A DNA stretch of 36,263 nt from Acidobacteriota bacterium (GTDB taxonomy: Bacteria; Acidobacteriota; Blastocatellia; Pyrinomonadales; Pyrinomonadaceae): contig JAKOVX010000066.1 in assembly GCA_029781855.1 (NCBI GenBank), positions 1 to 36,263 on the forward strand. Reading direction: 5' to 3'. A model generated the notes under the pieces. It was not told where the DNA came from. It saw only the letters and a program-made list of their open reading frames with translations, and made no database searches. Below, piece by piece: positions 1-7,192 of the stretch; position 1 is the stretch's first letter; each line of letters starts with the position of its first letter. The translations under genes and the position numbers were made by a program.

Positions 1-441
1 GATCGGATTACCGGGCGGAACAGGCGGCGGCTCAAGCGGAGGCACCGGGCCCTGCGACAGAGTATTCGAACGGGTACCTTGGTCCGATGTGCTCAACTGG
101 CTTACGGCCGCTCCGTTTTCCGCCCGGACCCAGTAGAAGAAGGTTTGCCCGGGCGTGGCGAGCGTATCGAAAAAATTATTGGAAACTGTCGTCCCGATAT
201 CAGCTGCCGTTGCCGGATCACTGGTCGTGCTCCGGAAAATACGATACGTCGTCGCTCCGCGGATAGTGTCCCAGAAAATGCCGACCTTTGAATTATACGA
301 ATTGTCAGACGCCGTCACTCCCGTCGGAGCCGCAAGGGAATTGCCGCCCGTCTGACCGGCTACCGCATCCGTTCGATACAGCTCGAATCCGCCAGCCGCA
401 AGGACAAATAACAAACAAACAAATATCTTCAGTCGTCTCAT
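1..441 (-). CDS. Secreted fibronectin type III domain protein, 3' part outside the window
   Basis: An open frame starts with ATG at 441 (reverse strand) and runs off the left edge after 147 codons without a stop. The first ~28 residues form a signal peptide (MRRLKIFVCLLFVLAAGG, a charged N-terminus then a hydrophobic core). Residues ~37-125 read as one fibronectin type III domain: AAPTGVTASDN, then VGIFWDTIRGATTYRIFRST, then FFYWVRAENGAAVS. This is followed by a proline-rich linker (PPLEPPPVPPG) that probably leads to another domain outside the window. An AGGA-like ribosome binding site lies just upstream of the start. The gene lies 34 bp downstream of the ECF sigma gene on the same strand and could be in its transcript. 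The FnIII fold is a binding or spacer module; the activity of the full protein cannot be judged from this part. Confidence 0.75.
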   Translation of the reverse strand, partial: MRRLKIFVCLLFVLAAGGFELYRTDAVAGQTGGNSLAAPTGVTASDNSYNSKVGIFWDTIRGATTYRIFRSTTSDPATAADIGTTVSNNFFDTLATPGQTFFYWVRAENGAAVSQLSTSDQGTRSNTLSQGPVPPLEPPPVPPGNPI

Positions 442-475
442 AACCTGGTCCTAAATATTAGCTTTGAATTGTAAA

Positions 476-1111
476 TTAGTCGAATAAATAGCCGAATCTG
501 GACTTGAGCTGATTGCGGCACCGAAAAAGCCTGGATTTCAAATTGCTGGTCGAGATGCCGATCGCCGCGGCCGTCTCGCTCAACGAATAATCTTCGGAGT
601 ATACCATCGTCATTGCGATCCGGTCCCTTGGATCGAGTCCGGAAAGGACCTTGTCGACAAGTGCTGCGTGGGTAACGGAACTCTCCGCCGAGACTTCGCG
701 ACCGTCGACGAGTGACTCAAGAAAACCATTCTCGTCGTCGCTCATCTCTGTGAACAGACTTTCGCCGCGTCGCTGCCGTCTTCGAAATTCGTCGTAACAA
801 ACGTTCACCGAGATCCGCGTCAGCCACGCGGCCATTGAGTGTTCGGCACCGCCGCGAAATGCTTTTAGCGAGAAATATGCCTTGGTGAAGCTCTGTTGCA
901 CAATTTCCTCGATCTCGCTGCGATCCGTAAAGAACCGCCCCACGACCCTTGTCACATGCCGTTTGTGGCGGTCAAAGATCACGGCGAAGGCATGCTCATC
1001 GCCCGCCAAAACTGCGTCAACGAGAGCTTCGTCGGCTAGGGCGTCAGGCCGCTCGAACGAACGCAGCATTGGTTTCGTCTGCAAACTGATATCTATGACC
1101 TCGTCGAGCAT
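476..1111 (-). CDS. ECF-type RNA polymerase sigma factor (sigma-70 family)
   Basis: This 211-residue protein has the two-domain layout of extracytoplasmic-function sigma factors. Region 2 (roughly residues 35-110) contains DRHKRHVTRVVGRFF, EIEEIVQQSFTKAY and the -10-binding stretch AWLTRISVNVCYDEFRRRQR. Region 4 (roughly 150-205) contains LDPRDRIAMTMVYSEDYSL and the helix-turn-helix SETAAAIGISTSNLKSRLFR. It directs RNA polymerase to a dedicated promoter set. I chose the ATG at 1111, which has AAGGA just upstream; the frame could extend to a TTG at 1147, 9 bp from the preceding stop. It is the third gene of a minus-strand group after a membrane protein and a secreted EF-hand protein. That grouping suggests envelope signalling, but no classical zinc-binding anti-sigma motif is visible next to it. 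Confidence 0.9.
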   Translation of the reverse strand: MLDEVIDISLQTKPMLRSFERPDALADEALVDAVLAGDEHAFAVIFDRHKRHVTRVVGRFFTDRSEIEEIVQQSFTKAYFSLKAFRGGAEHSMAAWLTRISVNVCYDEFRRRQRRGESLFTEMSDDENGFLESLVDGREVSAESSVTHAALVDKVLSGLDPRDRIAMTMVYSEDYSLSETAAAIGISTSNLKSRLFRCRNQLKSRFGYLFD

Positions 1112-1156
1112 TTTCCTTGAATTTCCGTCAACGCACAAACTAGACAATTTTCGTGA

Positions 1157-2374
1157 TCATTCCGGTCGGGCCGGACGCGGAGCCCGGCCTTCTTCGACCG
1201 TATATCCGGCGGGAACGACAAAAAGGTCCGCCGCAGGTTCCGCCTGTCTAATGTTCACGAGCTTGAAAATGTGTTCGCCTGCGAGCGGATCAATATGTCG
1301 GGTCATCACCACCAATTGCAGGTCCGGCGAATACCACTTCTCGGTGATCACCTGGATCGGTGATGCATTGCCAAGCTGACCGGCCGGGATCTGGAATGTC
1401 GTCCGAGTACCTTCGACCGTGACGCCCTCGATCGTCTTTTGCCCGAGCGATTCCGAGACCGCATCGGGCGGGCCGTCACCTTCAGCAGGCGCTGGCTGCC
1501 TGGTATCGATCGAATGGCGATGGGCGACCTTGTTGTTTACGTCAAGGAAATACTGGGTCTTTGCTCCAAAATCATTAATAAAGACCATCTTCTGTGGCTT
1601 GTTGTCGGCACCGAGAAGATTAAAACCTCCAACTGACGCGAGCGGCTGCTCTCGCCTCGTCCGTCCCGCGCCGTCGCGATAGACCGCTCCGTTCATCTCT
1701 TTTGTAACGATCGTGCCATCGAATAAACGCCGATTGTCCTGGATCACGATGTCGGCGGAAAACGGCCTATTCAACACCAATTTGTCGCCGAATCGCAGCT
1801 CGGCACCGATGAATTGTGCATTCGGCGGCGGCGGAGCGTTCGGCGGCCCTTCCGGCCTTGGCGGGCGTGATTCTTCGCGTGACAACAGCCCGTCGTGGTT
1901 CTTATCCATTTCGTCGAAAACGCTCTTTGCGATCTGTTCGAATTGAGCCTTAGTGACCGTTTGACCCGGCTGCATCGCATCGCGGAAGAAAAAAGGTGGG
2001 AGCATTTTCCTCTGTTCGGCCCCTTCGGCTCTGGGGGCCATCGCTGGCCGGTCCGGCCGGCCCATTCCACCGCCTGGCCGAGGCGTACCTTCAGCCGGCG
2101 GCACCGGAGGCCGAAGCTCATCCGCCTCGATCACACCTTTCCCGCCTTTATCGAGTTCGGCAAATGTCGCGTCTATCGCCGACTGAAATTCCGCCTTATC
2201 GATCGATCCGTCCTTGTTCGTATCGAATGCCTTCGTCCAATCGCCACGCGGCGGGCCCTCGGGCCTTGGCGGGGCACCGATACCAGGCCGTCCACCACCG
2301 CCCGGCCGTTGTCCGAATGCGATCGTCGCGACCGCAACGATAATGACAAATATGAATACAAAGTTCCTCTTCAT
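1157..2374 (-). CDS. Secreted EF-hand calcium-binding protein with acidobacterial C-terminal domain
   Basis: The 405-residue product starts with a clear signal peptide (MKRNFVFIFVIIVAVATIAFGQ). The ATG at 2374 is preferred over the longer frame to 2422 because it begins that peptide and has AGGAG 9 bases upstream. Low-complexity Gly/Pro/Arg segments separate EF-hand loops: a canonical one at ~51-62 (DTNKDGSIDKAE), a degenerate one at ~75-90 (DKGGKGVIEADE), and another near 155 (DKNHDGLLSREE). The C-terminal ~190 residues have a beta-rich character (GDKLVLNRPFSADIVIQDN, YRDGAGRTRREQ, VNNKVAHRHS) of a kind I associate with Acidobacteriota exported proteins. Ca2+ binding is inferred from the loops; the overall role is unknown. 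It lies 25 bp after the membrane protein gene and close upstream of the ECF sigma gene, so all three are probably cotranscribed. Confidence 0.8.
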   Translation of the reverse strand: MKRNFVFIFVIIVAVATIAFGQRPGGGGRPGIGAPPRPEGPPRGDWTKAFDTNKDGSIDKAEFQSAIDATFAELDKGGKGVIEADELRPPVPPAEGTPRPGGGMGRPDRPAMAPRAEGAEQRKMLPPFFFRDAMQPGQTVTKAQFEQIAKSVFDEMDKNHDGLLSREESRPPRPEGPPNAPPPPNAQFIGAELRFGDKLVLNRPFSADIVIQDNRRLFDGTIVTKEMNGAVYRDGAGRTRREQPLASVGGFNLLGADNKPQKMVFINDFGAKTQYFLDVNNKVAHRHSIDTRQPAPAEGDGPPDAVSESLGQKTIEGVTVEGTRTTFQIPAGQLGNASPIQVITEKWYSPDLQLVVMTRHIDPLAGEHIFKLVNIRQAEPAADLFVVPAGYTVEEGRAPRPARPE

Positions 2375-2399
2375 GTCTCGATCTCCTAAAAAAACAGTT

Positions 2400-3077
2400 C
2401 TAATGTATGAATCTGATGGCACGGGTCAGCCCGTCGTCGCCGACGATAACCTCCGCATCGACAAGCGCCGATGGCTTTTCAACCGTCGCTACCAGCCCAA
2501 GCGTGACCATCATCGAACTCGGCACCTTGACCCTAACGATCTGGCCGCTTTCGGCGTCCCGTGCATACGAAAGAGCGATAAAGTCCGATTTGATCTCGGT
2601 CTTCTTCGCCACCAATGTCGGGTCGGCTACGTTCGATCGTAGGGAAGACGCTTTTCGTATGGCCTTTGCGCGAACGAATTTGTGGTGAGTGATCGTTTTG
2701 ATATCATTTATCGGTTCGGGCTGAACGGCAATCGCTGTTTCGACATTTTCGGGGCTACCAACTGGCTGGTCTGTCGTCATCTGCTGGAGTTCAGCCGTGC
2801 TGTGTTCATCGGACCCCGGATAAAGGAAGACAATACCGATCATCAACGCGATCGCGGCAAACGCCGGCACTCCGTACTTCAGTACCCTGAAATACGTCCT
2901 CACCGGCGGCCACGGCGTTCTCGAAGCGGCCTTCTGCTCCTCGATCCGCCGCTGAACGCTCCACCATAACGCCGGCGAATCAGCAATTTCGTCGACGACC
3001 GAATCGCCGGCTACTGATCCGTCCAACAAGCCCTTCAGCAATAAATCGAATTTTTCGTCCGGGATATTTTTACTCAT
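2400..3077 (-). CDS. Single-pass membrane protein, possible anti-sigma factor
   Basis: This 225-residue protein has a cytoplasmic-looking N-terminus (MSKNIPDEKFDLLLKGLLDG) of ~60 residues, one hydrophobic segment (about residues 69-87, VPAFAAIALMIGIVFLYPG), and a ~135-residue Ser/Thr/Ala-rich outer part. The last ~45 residues (SGQIVRVKVPSSMMVTLGL, AEVIVGDDGLTRAIRF) resemble the C-terminal stretch of many acidobacterial anti-sigma-like proteins. No HxxxCxxC zinc motif is present. The start at 3077 is chosen over 3140 because GGAAG lies upstream and the longer extension is unusual. It is first in the minus-strand group that leads to an ECF sigma factor, which makes an anti-sigma or membrane-sensor role plausible. 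That role is inference from neighbourhood and topology only. Confidence 0.7.
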   Translation of the reverse strand: MSKNIPDEKFDLLLKGLLDGSVAGDSVVDEIADSPALWWSVQRRIEEQKAASRTPWPPVRTYFRVLKYGVPAFAAIALMIGIVFLYPGSDEHSTAELQQMTTDQPVGSPENVETAIAVQPEPINDIKTITHHKFVRAKAIRKASSLRSNVADPTLVAKKTEIKSDFIALSYARDAESGQIVRVKVPSSMMVTLGLVATVEKPSALVDAEVIVGDDGLTRAIRFIH

Positions 3078-3110
3078 ACGTTCTGGCTTCCGTAAATTGC
3101 CGTTGTTACC

Positions 3111-3139
3111 TTGACGCGCGGAAAAGCTGGTCGGTTTCA
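3111..3139 (-). promoter_or_regulatory. Possible ECF-type promoter for the sigma/EF-hand operon
   Basis: Read on the minus strand, TGAAAC (3139-3134) is followed after exactly 17 bases by CGTCAA (3116-3111). This has the general form of ECF promoters (AAC-type -35 and CGT-type -10) and lies 34 bases before the membrane-protein start at 3077. If real, the operon would be autoregulated by its own sigma factor. The -35 element lies inside the loop of the terminator hairpin at 3125-3160, so the match may be fortuitous. Confidence 0.25.
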
Positions 3140-3160
3140 AAAACTTTCCACCGGCCAGCT
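3122..3160 (-). terminator. Intrinsic terminator of the terB/terC operon
   Basis: Two 11-base arms, 3125-3135 (AGCTGGTCGGT) and 3150-3160 (ACCGGCCAGCT), pair with one G-U-type mismatch around a 14-base loop. On the minus strand the stem is followed by TTTT, and it lies 22 bases beyond the TerC stop. Both flanks are A/T-tailed, so it might also work weakly on the plus strand. Confidence 0.65.
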
Positions 3161-3182
3161 GGGTTTTGCCATTGCAGACGAA

Positions 3183-4160
3183 TCACGCTTTGATAATTTG
3201 AGTCTTCTCCTTTGGAAATAAAAGGGAAGCTAAGATCGAAATGCCTATCGCTCCAACGATAAAAAGTAGCGAATACGAGATCGGGAATTTCCCGCCGAAC
3301 GCATCGTTGAGCCAGACCATTTTTAGCCCGACAAACACCAACACGGTTGCGAGCCCGAATTTGAGAAGATGAAATTTATCGATCACGCCGGCGAGCATGA
3401 AGTACATCGATCTGAGGCCGAGGATGGCGAAAATGTTAGACGTGAACACGATCAGCGGCTCTTTCGTCACGGCGAAGATCGCCGGCACGCTATCGACGGC
3501 GAAAATGATGTCCGTCGCCTCCAAAAATAGCAGTGCGATGAATAGCGGCGTCGCATGCCTCACGCCGTCTATCCGTGTGAAGAACCGCTTTCCGTCGAGT
3601 GTCGAGGACACAGGCATAAAGCGGCGAAACAAGCGTATCAGGAAGTTCTTTTCCGGCTCGATCTCTTCGCTGCTCGTAAAGAACATTTTGATCCCGGTAA
3701 TGATCAGGAAAGCTCCGAACAGATAGATAACCCAGTGGAACTGCATCAGGGCTGATCCGATACCAATGAAGACGGCACGAAAGACGAGCGCACCGAGTAT
3801 GCCGAAGAAAAGGACGCGGTGCTTATATTTTGCTGGGATCCCGAAATAGCTAAAAACAAGCACGAATATGAATATGTTGTCGATCGACAGCGAATATTCC
3901 AACACGTAGCCTGTCAGGAATTCGAGGCTTGATGTATAGGCCTGCTCGGCACCGTACTTTTTGAGCGTATAGGCGTAGAAAACGCCTGCGAAAGCCATTG
4001 CGAGGACGACCCAAACCGCGCTCCAGATCGTCGCCTCCTTGAACGAGACGACGTGCTCCTTGCGATTAAATAGCCCAAGATCGATCGCGAGCATCGCCAG
4101 GACGAATACGAGAAATCCACCGTAAAACCACCAATAATCCGCAAATGGGAATAAGTTCAT
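3183..4160 (-). CDS. TerC family integral membrane protein (Alx/YkoY-like, probable Mn2+ exporter)
   Basis: This 325-residue polytopic protein has about nine hydrophobic segments. TerC-family hallmarks are present: a first helix ending LAIDLGLFNRK, the acidic motif EYSLSIDNIFIFVLVFSYF, the middle FFTSSEEIEPEKN loop, and the second acidic motif LFLEATDIIFAVDSVPAIFAV. The Asp/Asn residues in these membrane motifs are the likely metal ligands. Members of this branch (Alx, YkoY/MeeF, MeeY) export manganese. The yybP-ykoY-type manganese riboswitch ahead of the operon supports that role over tellurite resistance. Its ATG overlaps the stop of the TerB-like gene by one base (TAATG), which implies translational coupling. 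Confidence 0.92.
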   Translation of the reverse strand: MNLFPFADYWWFYGGFLVFVLAMLAIDLGLFNRKEHVVSFKEATIWSAVWVVLAMAFAGVFYAYTLKKYGAEQAYTSSLEFLTGYVLEYSLSIDNIFIFVLVFSYFGIPAKYKHRVLFFGILGALVFRAVFIGIGSALMQFHWVIYLFGAFLIITGIKMFFTSSEEIEPEKNFLIRLFRRFMPVSSTLDGKRFFTRIDGVRHATPLFIALLFLEATDIIFAVDSVPAIFAVTKEPLIVFTSNIFAILGLRSMYFMLAGVIDKFHLLKFGLATVLVFVGLKMVWLNDAFGGKFPISYSLLFIVGAIGISILASLLFPKEKTQIIKA

Positions 4161-5116
4161 TAGTTTGCCTCCCGGCCGTAACCAAGGTTCTCGTCACCTT
4201 TCGAGGCGGCTCCGTTCAACAACTTGGCTATTTCCTTAACGGCAATAATTTCCTCATCGCAGATCCTTGCTCCGCCACCGGCAAACTGTGAATTTCCGCC
4301 CGAGACTTCGGCAAGCAATGTGCACTTCGATAGCAATTCGTATTTTTGTCGTGCCCGTTCGTCGGGATGCAGATCTTCAAGCCCCTCGCGTAGCTTTTGC
4401 ATAGATTCGTTCAGGAATCGGTCACCCGGTGTAAACTCCAGCCACTCCAATACCTTAGATAGATTTTCATCGTTTGGTTCAACTCCGAGGTCAAAGAGAG
4501 AATCAAAAATTAACCGTCGCTCTTTCTTCGTTATTCGTCCGTCGGCCCAGGCGACTTTTAGAAGCGGGATCAATTTGAGCCGTCCGTCGTCTTCAATGTT
4601 CTGCCGCCCGACATCCGACAATCGCTGCGTTATTTCAGAGAGCTGCTCCTCTTCATCTCTCCCACTTGCGTATCCACGCCACCACCCGACGATCCGGTTT
4701 TGACCGAGTTCGGCAACATATTGGGCTTGCGCAAGCATGATAGACGAAATTGCGATGGTGTCCGAAGGAGGGAATCCATCCAAAACGCTCCTGATCTTGC
4801 GCCACCACGTATCGATCTGGCCGACCGTCGGACGAGCGGTCAGTAATTCGGTTAGATCCTGAATACTATTATCTTGGTCCAACAAGCCGTATTCTTCAGC
4901 CGTTCTCAGGATCGCGTTCTGCTCCGCCCGGCCGATCCGACCGTCTACCCATGCTACCTCGATCATAGGTGTCAGAAAGGTCAAGAGTGTTTCGCTATCG
5001 TTGTGGCCCTCGATCGCGAGCAAATTACGCACGAGGCGAGCATTGTCCAAAAACGCGGATTCATTCTGAATCTGTTTACGAAAGCCCGAAAGCCCATCTT
5101 TCATCAATTCATTCAT
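4160..5116 (-). CDS. TerB-like (tellurite resistance / DjlA-type) domain protein
   Basis: The 318-residue soluble protein carries two copies of the TerB-like signature. The first is TFLTPMIEVAWVDGRIGRAE near residues 44-64, followed by ILRTAEEYGLL. The second is LIPLLKVAWADGRITKKER near 182-200, followed by RLIFDSLFDLGV. In TerB-family domains the acidic residues after the AWADG turn bind metal. The fold is all-helical and the protein is predicted cytoplasmic, with no signal peptide or membrane segment. A good ribosome binding site (AAAGGAG) lies 7 bases before the ATG at 5116. It is cotranscribed and translationally coupled with TerC behind a manganese riboswitch, so it may act as a cytoplasmic partner or metal-dependent regulator of the exporter. 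That function is inferred. Confidence 0.8.
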   Translation of the reverse strand: MNELMKDGLSGFRKQIQNESAFLDNARLVRNLLAIEGHNDSETLLTFLTPMIEVAWVDGRIGRAEQNAILRTAEEYGLLDQDNSIQDLTELLTARPTVGQIDTWWRKIRSVLDGFPPSDTIAISSIMLAQAQYVAELGQNRIVGWWRGYASGRDEEEQLSEITQRLSDVGRQNIEDDGRLKLIPLLKVAWADGRITKKERRLIFDSLFDLGVEPNDENLSKVLEWLEFTPGDRFLNESMQKLREGLEDLHPDERARQKYELLSKCTLLAEVSGGNSQFAGGGARICDEEIIAVKEIAKLLNGAASKGDENLGYGREAN

Positions 5117-5147
5117 CGTTTAGCTCCTTTATCCCTATCAGAGCCGG

Positions 5148-5193
5148 CAAAAGAGAAAAGACCTCTTGCAGACTCGTTAGCCGCAAAAGGTCT
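5148..5193 (-). terminator. Riboswitch-controlled intrinsic terminator (expression platform)
   Basis: Arms 5183-5193 (minus-strand RNA AGACCUUUUGC) and 5159-5169 (GCAAGAGGUCU) form an 11-bp stem with one G-U pair and a 13-base loop. The stem is followed on the minus strand by TTTTCTCTTTT (5158-5148). The 5' arm is the conserved CCUUU(U)GC segment of the manganese aptamer, so metal binding and terminator formation should be mutually exclusive. Confidence 0.75.
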
Positions 5194-5292
5194 CGATATT
5201 TGCCCGACGCACCGGATCGCTTGGCTTTTTTGCGATCGTATTGACGATGACGGCGGACCTCTGTTTCACACAGAGGTTTCTACTCCCCTCAA
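5159..5292 (-). promoter_or_regulatory. yybP-ykoY family Mn2+ riboswitch
   Basis: Read on the minus strand, the leader contains the conserved pieces of this class in order. GAGGGGAGTAG is at about 5290-5280. A strong 8-bp hairpin follows (arms 5270-5277 and 5257-5264, ACCTCTGT/ACAGAGGT). Next come CGTCAATACG (about 5247-5238) and GAGACCTTTTGC (about 5194-5183). The first and last elements form the loops that bind Mn2+ in the known family. The leader starts about 10 bases after the promoter and ends in an intrinsic terminator before the TerB/TerC start. The architecture predicts that bound Mn2+ frees the CCUUUUGC strand from the terminator and switches the exporter on. Identification is by motif recall, not by a covariance-model score. 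Confidence 0.8.
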
Positions 5293-5306
5293 CAAATTGT
5301 AGTCGA

Positions 5307-5335
5307 ATGCTAAACAATCATTACGAAATTGTCAA
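5307..5335 (-). promoter_or_regulatory. Sigma-70-type promoter of the riboswitch-terB-terC operon
   Basis: On the minus strand a perfect -35 TTGACA (5335-5330) is separated by 17 bases from a -10 TAGCAT (5312-5307, 4 of 6 consensus bases). The predicted start near 5300 lies about 10 bases ahead of the first conserved riboswitch element, which independently supports the call. Confidence 0.7.
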
Positions 5336-5382
5336 GTATGCATCATCGCCCTCGCCGATGCAAAAAATGAATAGGCCCGCTG

Positions 5383-5391
5383 TGTTATACT
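5383..5391 (+). promoter_or_regulatory. Extended -10 promoter of the RNase J gene
   Basis: TATACT at 5386-5391 is preceded by TG at 5383-5384, an extended -10 element. No convincing -35 is present 17 bases upstream. Predicted transcription starts near 5398, leaving a ~30-base leader with AAAGGAA before the ATG at 5430. It is divergent from the terB/terC promoter. Confidence 0.45.
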
Positions 5392-5429
5392 TGCAGCTTA
5401 AATTTGACGGGCAAAGGCAAAAGGAATAG

Positions 5430-7091
5430 ATGGCAAAATTGGAAATAATACCGCTCGGCGGCATCGGCGAATTCGGCATGAACTGCATGGGCATTCGCTA
5501 CGAGGACGAGATGATCATCGTCGACGCGGGAATGGGTTTTCCCGAGGAAACGCCGTTCGGGGTCGATATCTGCATTCCGAATTTCGACTTTCTCGAAGAA
5601 TATCGCGACGACCTGACAGCCATCATTCTCACTCACGGTCACGAAGACCACATCGGAGCCCTCGCCTACATTCTTCGCAAATTCAATCTTCCGGTCTATT
5701 CGTCCCGTTTCACGCTGGCACTGACAGAAAAACGTCTGGGCGAGTTCGATATGCTCGACGATGTTCTGATGCATCGTGTTGAGGCAAACGACGTCGTAAC
5801 GATCGGCAAATTCAAGGTCGAGTTCATTCACGCGTCGCACTCGCTGGTCGAGTGCTTTTCTCTTGCGATCCATACTCCGGTCGGGACGATCATTCACACC
5901 GGCGACTATAAGATCGACGACACTCCGGTGATCGGCAAACCGTACGACCTCGAGACCCTCGGCCGCATCGGCGACGCCGGTGTTTTAGCATTGTTGTGCG
6001 ATTCGACAAACTCGACCGTTACGGGACGCACTCCGTCCGAAATGGCGGTGATCCCGGCATTCGAAGAGATCTTTGAGGAAACCGAAGGCCGCTTGATCAT
6101 TTCGACATTTTCGTCGTCGATCCATCGGTTGCAGATCGTATTCGACGTCGCACACCAATTCGGCCGCAAGGTATGTGTCATCGGCCGTTCGATGCAAAAG
6201 AACGTCGAGATCGCCGAGGAACAGGGCCTGCTAAAGATCCCGTACGGTACGATGATCGATCTCGGAACATCCCGGGCCCTCGATGACGACGAGATCTGTT
6301 ATCTCGTCACCGGTTCGCAGGGCGAAATGCGTGCTGCGTTGTGGAATATGGCGACGTCCACATTTAAGGGGCTCGAGATCGAGAAAGGCGATACCGTCGT
6401 TCTCTCGGCACGTATCATTCCCGGCAATGAAAAGGGGATCAGCCGCCTGATCGGCCACCTCTACAAACGTGGGGCAAACATCATCGAGGAGAAACGCCGC
6501 CTCGTCCACGTTTCCGGCCACGCGTCGCAGGGCGACATCAAGATCATGGTCGAGACCGCCAAACCGAAGTTCGTTGTGCCGATACACGGCGAGTACCGGA
6601 TGCTGTTCCGCCAGAAGGAGTTCATCAAACATCACGTCGGCAATTACACCGACGAAGACATCATCCTAATTGAGAACGGCAACGTGCTCGAACTCGACGA
6701 GTTCGCGGCGAAGGTAGTCGCCAAGCACGAAATGCACAAGACCTTCATCGACGAAGAATCGATGGAGGAGATCGAATACGACATCGTCCGCGAACGCAAG
6801 AAACTCGCTTACGGCGGCGCCATTTCGCTGGTCGTTACCGTCAACAAAAAGTCGCACACACTTGCCGGTACGCCGCAGATCACGTTTCAGGGCGTCGCCG
6901 GCCTGGATGCGCTCAACGGATTTGCCAAGGAAGCACGCGACGCCGTCTCGAAAGCGATCGACGATATGAAGCCCGAACAGATTGCCGACCGTACGGTTTT
7001 TAAGGAAAATCTGAGGATCCACCTCAAACGTTACGTCCAAAAAGAATTGAGCTCAAAACCGGTCATCGTTACGACCATCGTCGAAGTTTAG
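5430..7091 (+). CDS. rnj: Ribonuclease J
   Basis: The 553-residue protein is a full-length RNase J, a metallo-beta-lactamase/beta-CASP ribonuclease with 5'-3' exonuclease and endonuclease activity in mRNA decay and rRNA maturation. The zinc-binding motif HGHEDH is at residues 69-74, later ligands are in HASHSL and HTGDYKID (~131-163), and the third metal Asp is in LLCDSTNS (~190). The beta-CASP domain shows GRLIISTFSSSIHR and VCVIGRSM. HVSGHASQGD and the substrate/phosphate site PIHGEYRML sit near 365-390. The C-terminal ~100 residues form the dimerisation domain. The start has AAAGGAA about 6 bases upstream. It is the first gene of a long plus-strand run and is divergent from the riboswitch operon. 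Confidence 0.95.
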   Translation: MAKLEIIPLGGIGEFGMNCMGIRYEDEMIIVDAGMGFPEETPFGVDICIPNFDFLEEYRDDLTAIILTHGHEDHIGALAYILRKFNLPVYSSRFTLALTEKRLGEFDMLDDVLMHRVEANDVVTIGKFKVEFIHASHSLVECFSLAIHTPVGTIIHTGDYKIDDTPVIGKPYDLETLGRIGDAGVLALLCDSTNSTVTGRTPSEMAVIPAFEEIFEETEGRLIISTFSSSIHRLQIVFDVAHQFGRKVCVIGRSMQKNVEIAEEQGLLKIPYGTMIDLGTSRALDDDEICYLVTGSQGEMRAALWNMATSTFKGLEIEKGDTVVLSARIIPGNEKGISRLIGHLYKRGANIIEEKRRLVHVSGHASQGDIKIMVETAKPKFVVPIHGEYRMLFRQKEFIKHHVGNYTDEDIILIENGNVLELDEFAAKVVAKHEMHKTFIDEESMEEIEYDIVRERKKLAYGGAISLVVTVNKKSHTLAGTPQITFQGVAGLDALNGFAKEARDAVSKAIDDMKPEQIADRTVFKENLRIHLKRYVQKELSSKPVIVTTIVEV

Positions 7092-7192
7092 ACAAGTCGA
7101 TCCCTGACAATTAAGATTGGATATTGGGACGCGGCAAGAGGCATTTCCGTGTTCCGCGTTAATTTGACTCTTGTCCTCAGAACTTAACATCA

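Noticed and set aside
5385..5897. Reverse-strand open frame overlapping the RNase J start
   Set aside because: It is a shadow of the RNase J gene. It has no recognisable domain and would run through the rnj promoter.
7092..7192. Terminator between RNase J and the decarboxylase
   Set aside because: ACGCGG and CCGCGT can pair, but only over six bases with a ~19-base loop and no U-tract.
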